NCBI GenBank assembly: GCA_003645805.1
Contig: QNCL01000013.1
Coordinates: 1 to 16,763 of the forward strand
Direction of reading: 5' to 3'
DNA length: 16,763 bases
Source of the DNA: Candidatus Omnitrophota bacterium
GTDB lineage: Bacteria > Omnitrophota > 4484-213
The stretch's first letter is position 1, and each line of letters begins with the position of its first letter. A model generated the notes under the pieces. It saw only the letters and a program-made list of their open reading frames with translations, made no database searches and was not told where the DNA came from. Positions 13,873-16,763 of the stretch are shown piece after piece. A program made the position numbers and the translations under genes.

Positions 13873-14762
13873 TCTTCTCCTAAAGGATGGTATTTTTGAT
13901 GCACTCCTTTTAGTCTTGAGGGATTTAAATGAGTATATATTTCTGTAGTCACTATATTACTATGCCCTAACATTGCTTGCACTACCCTCAAACTTGCTTT
14001 ATGTTGAAGAAGGTGGGTAGCAAAGGAATGACGAAGCGTATGAGGACTGACTTCCTTCTTTATTCCTGCCCAGCGAATATATCTCTTGACTATCTGCCAA
14101 ATTCTCTGTCGAGAGAGTCTGTTTCCGTGAGCAGTGAGAAATAGGTATTCACTCCTTTTCTTATCCAGCACAGGTCTTATCCTCTGAACATATTCTATCA
14201 GAGCAGATCTTGCTTTCTCTCCGAAAGGGATAATCCTCTCCTTATTGCCCTTACCTATGCATCGTACTATCTTCTCCTTAATATCTACTCTTGATAGGGT
14301 AAGATTGGCAAGTTCACTCACTCGCATCCCTGTGGCATAAAGCAACTCCAGAATCCCTTTATCTCGTTTTGCCTCCCAACCTTCGTGTTTATCAGGTTCT
14401 TGCAGAAGAGCCTCCACCTCCTCCATTTCTAAAACCTGCGGCATTCTTTCGGGCAATCTAAGTGAAGCAAGCAGGAGAGTTACATCCTCCTTTAGAACCC
14501 CATAACTTACTAAAAAGTGGTGAAAAGATTTTACCGCTGATAAACTACGCGCTAAGGAAGCCGGGGATTTCTTCCCTTTCTCCTTCTCCTCCCAAAGAAA
14601 AGCGGTAATATCCTCTGCTTTTACCTCCGGAAGAGATTTATTCTCTCGCTTTAGAAAAGAGAGGTATCTCTCCAGATCCCTCCGGTAGGCGCTAAAGGTA
14701 TGCTTGGATAACCTTCTCTCTAAATAGACATAATTCAGAAAATCTACGAGTAAGTGGTGCAT
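13869..14762 (-). CDS. Tyrosine recombinase XerC/XerD
   Basis: This 297-residue enzyme has the typical Xer length. The N-terminal SAM-like core-binding domain (1-about 88) includes LSKHTFSAYRRDLERYL (18-34). The C-terminal catalytic domain keeps all six family residues: R147 (ATGMR), K171 (GKGNKER), H241 and R244 (HTLRH), H267 (LGHSN) and the nucleophile Y276 (IYTHLN). Xer enzymes resolve chromosome dimers at dif with FtsK. Housekeeping company (ligA, coaX) and standard length argue for a Xer rather than a phage or integron integrase, and no attachment sites or cargo are visible. XerC and XerD cannot be separated confidently here. In a lineage with a single Xer it would be the sole one. It starts 30 bases after ligA. 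Confidence 0.93.
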   Translation of the reverse strand: MHHLLVDFLNYVYLERRLSKHTFSAYRRDLERYLSFLKRENKSLPEVKAEDITAFLWEEKEKGKKSPASLARSLSAVKSFHHFLVSYGVLKEDVTLLLASLRLPERMPQVLEMEEVEALLQEPDKHEGWEAKRDKGILELLYATGMRVSELANLTLSRVDIKEKIVRCIGKGNKERIIPFGEKARSALIEYVQRIRPVLDKKRSEYLFLTAHGNRLSRQRIWQIVKRYIRWAGIKKEVSPHTLRHSFATHLLQHKASLRVVQAMLGHSNIVTTEIYTHLNPSRLKGVHQKYHPLGEE

Positions 14763-14792
14763 AATAAAGAGGTAGAGAAAGAAAGAGGAGTC

Positions 14793-16763
14793 TCAGGGCT
14801 GTTGATTATGCGCCTCCAGTAACCTTTCAAACTCCTCTTCAGTCAGAATCTTGATATTCAGGTCTTTTGCCTTTTTGTATTTTGAGCCGGGTTCAAAGCC
14901 TGCTACTACATAGTCTGTGCTCTTGCTCACCGAAGAGGAAACAACCCCTCCCAGTCTCCTCACCAATTCCTCAGCCTTAGAGCGGACATATCTTTCTAAG
15001 GTTCCTGTAAATACAAATCTCTTGCCCTCTAAAGGCTTTCGCCCCCTCTCCTCCCTTCTCTTTCCTTCTACTCCTGCCTTCTTCAACTTCTCCAGAATCT
15101 GGAGATTATATCTGTTGTGGAAGAAGTCATAAATACTCTGAGCCACAATCTCTCCTATATCAAAGATAGAAGTTAGTTCCTCTATGCTTGCTTGCTCGAG
15201 ACGCTCAAGGCTCTGATACCTTTGAGCCAAGATCTCTGCAGAATGCTCCCCGATATGCCTGATCCCGAGCGCATATATTAACCGGGGCAACTCCCTTTCC
15301 TTGCTTCTCTCTATTGCCTCTAACAGGTTATGAGCAGATTTCCTTCCCATTCTCTCCAGCCCCTCTAAGTTTTCCTGATTGAGGTTAAAATAGATATCTC
15401 CGTAGTCTCTCAACAACCCTTTATCTACCAATTGGTTAACCAGCACTTCTCCCAAACCTTCAATATCCATTGCCTTACGGGAAGCAAAATGGCAGATGCG
15501 CATCTTCACCTGCGCAGGACAACTTGCATTATTACAGCGCAAAGCGACTTCTCCCTTCAACCTTGTTAGCCGAGAACCGCATACAGGACAGAAAGAGGGA
15601 GGAGAAAAAACTTTCCCTTCTTTCTTCTTATCCACCACCCTTACCACCTCGGGAATAACCTCTCCTGCCTTCTCAATTGCCACCTTATCTCCCACATCAA
15701 TACCCTTCCTCACAATCTCATCATAGTTGTGTAAGGTGGCTCGGCTTATGGTCGAACCGGATAAAGGAACAGGTTCTAATATCGCCACGGGAGTAATAAC
15801 CCCTGTACGCCCTACCTGGTTTTTGATCTCTTTTATCTCCGTAATTGCCTGCTCAGGAGAGAACTTATAGGCAATCACCCAGCGGGGAGAGCGAGTAGTT
15901 ATCCCCAACCTCCTCTGCTGGGCAAAGGAATTTACCTTTATCACCATTCCATCAGTATCATATTCCAGTTCCCTTCTCTTCTTCTCCCAGTACTGGCAAT
16001 ATTCTAACACCTCCTCAACGCAAGAGCAAAGTTTGAAATGAGGATTTACCCTGAACCCCATCTCTCTCAATCTTTTGAGAAAATCATACTGCGATTGCAC
16101 AAAACCTTCCTCTCCTTCTAAGTAGCCTAAACTATGCACCCAAATATTCAACCTTCTTTCTGCAACTGCCCGTGGATCAAGAAGCTTTAACGAGCCAGCA
16201 GTAGCGTTGCGAGGATTGGCAAAAACCTCTTTCCCCTCCTTTTCCCTTTCTTTATTTAAGCGAGAGAAATTCTGATGGTCTAAGTAGACCTCGCCCCTTA
16301 CCTCTATCAGAGGAGGAAAGCCACTGCGTAAACGCAAAGGAATGGATTTGATAGTCCTCAGATTTGTGCTAATATCATCTCCATATATCCCATCTCCCCG
16401 TGTAGAGCCTCTGGTAAATATTCCCTTTTCATACACTAAAGACACAGAAACACCGTCTATCTTGAGTTCTACCACATACTCTACCTTCTCTCCACCCAAG
16501 TTCTTATGCACACGTTTATCAAATTCCCTCACTTCAGAAGGAGAATATGTATTCTCTATGCTTAACATCGGAACCCTATGCTTTACCGAAACAAATCCCT
16601 GGATTGGTTCTCCTCCTACCCTTTGCGTAGGAGAATCAGGAGTAATCAGTTCTGGATGTTTCTCCTCTAACTTTCTTAGTTTTTGCATTAAAAGGTCATA
16701 TTCATAATCGGATATCTCCGGTTTATTCTCTACATAGTACTTGTAGTCATGATAGCGAATCAA
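14793..16763 (-). CDS. ligA: NAD-dependent DNA ligase LigA, 5' end cut off
   Basis: LigA seals nicks in DNA during replication and repair using NAD. The 656 visible residues hold the Ia domain (IRYHDYKYY, then PEISDYEYD), the adenylation motif with catalytic K101 in ELKIDG (99-104), an OB domain, the zinc finger C392-x2-C395...C410-x4-C415, helix-hairpin-helix motifs (about 430-560), and a C-terminal BRCT domain (about 575-652) beginning KPLEGKRFVFTGTL. The frame is open to the window edge, and its first codon here is TTG. Typical LigA has about ten residues before the IRYHDYKYY motif, so the true start almost certainly lies beyond position 16763 and this is a 5' partial gene rather than a TTG start. 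It is the first visible gene of the ligA-xer-coaX group. Confidence 0.96.
   Translation of the reverse strand: MIRYHDYKYYVENKPEISDYEYDLLMQKLRKLEEKHPELITPDSPTQRVGGEPIQGFVSVKHRVPMLSIENTYSPSEVREFDKRVHKNLGGEKVEYVVELKIDGVSVSLVYEKGIFTRGSTRGDGIYGDDISTNLRTIKSIPLRLRSGFPPLIEVRGEVYLDHQNFSRLNKEREKEGKEVFANPRNATAGSLKLLDPRAVAERRLNIWVHSLGYLEGEEGFVQSQYDFLKRLREMGFRVNPHFKLCSCVEEVLEYCQYWEKKRRELEYDTDGMVIKVNSFAQQRRLGITTRSPRWVIAYKFSPEQAITEIKEIKNQVGRTGVITPVAILEPVPLSGSTISRATLHNYDEIVRKGIDVGDKVAIEKAGEVIPEVVRVVDKKKEGKVFSPPSFCPVCGSRLTRLKGEVALRCNNASCPAQVKMRICHFASRKAMDIEGLGEVLVNQLVDKGLLRDYGDIYFNLNQENLEGLERMGRKSAHNLLEAIERSKERELPRLIYALGIRHIGEHSAEILAQRYQSLERLEQASIEELTSIFDIGEIVAQSIYDFFHNRYNLQILEKLKKAGVEGKRREERGRKPLEGKRFVFTGTLERYVRSKAEELVRRLGGVVSSSVSKSTDYVVAGFEPGSKYKKAKDLNIKILTEEEFERLLEAHNQQP

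Noticed and set aside
13869..14762. Mobile-element or phage integrase
   Set aside because: Length, motifs and neighbours (ligA, coaX) fit a housekeeping Xer recombinase, and no attachment-site repeats, cargo or integration scar are visible.
16752..16763. TTG start codon for ligA at the window edge
   Set aside because: LigA normally has about ten residues before the IRYHDYKYY motif, so the frame most likely continues beyond the window.

Overview
The window reads as a chromosomal segment of an uncultivated-type, low-GC, diderm bacterium. LptF and LptG (LPS export) and a nucleotide-sugar cluster point to an outer membrane with surface polysaccharide. A bacterial NAD-dependent DNA ligase, GroEL/GroES, Lgt and XerC/D are ordinary housekeeping genes. 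Coding strands are purine-rich, with many AGA/AGG arginine and ATA isoleucine codons and proteins rich in Lys/Glu/Arg. This is compatible with a warm-adapted or deep-branching lineage such as a candidate phylum, but I cannot assign a phylum from sequence alone. Gene density is high, with no intergenic gap over about 225 bases, and I see no IS element, tRNA, rRNA or CRISPR array.

Layout, left to right. (1) Positions 1-5299 hold a surface-polysaccharide cluster on the minus strand. In transcription order it has a secreted phospholipase D-like protein, a previously uncalled 46-residue membrane microprotein, an RmlB-type dTDP-glucose 4,6-dehydratase, a UDP-glucuronate 4-epimerase-like SDR, an RmlD-type dTDP-4-dehydrorhamnose reductase, a GT4 glycosyltransferase, and the N-terminus of a bi-domain zinc-alcohol-dehydrogenase-type oxidoreductase that runs off the window. 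(2) Positions 5362-6527 hold a polytopic ArsP_2-type metal or oxyanion exporter with its own promoter and a leader of about 100 nt. (3) Positions 6566-9523, plus strand, hold comF, lptF and lptG in a tight operon with a divergent promoter. (4) Positions 9525-16763, minus strand, hold ligA (5' end cut off), xerC/D, coaX, groEL, groES, a strong terminator, lgt and ndk.

How the genes work together. RmlB and RmlD provide two of the four dTDP-rhamnose steps (RmlA and RmlC are not in the window). The epimerase would supply UDP-galacturonate or a related sugar. The GT4 enzyme would transfer sugars to a lipid-linked glycan, and LptF/LptG would form the inner-membrane part of the LPS export machine. 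Lgt attaches diacylglycerol to prolipoproteins. The groEL-groES pair is in reversed order relative to the usual groES-groEL, and has its own sigma70-like promoter and no CIRCE element.

I found no clearly new multi-gene system. The items most worth checking are the secreted single-HKD protein with its apparently leaderless promoter and adjoining 46-residue membrane protein, the inverted groEL-groES order, the terminator that ends four bases before the lgt start codon, a divergent nucleoside diphosphate kinase, and helically spaced G/A tracts upstream of the groEL promoter.
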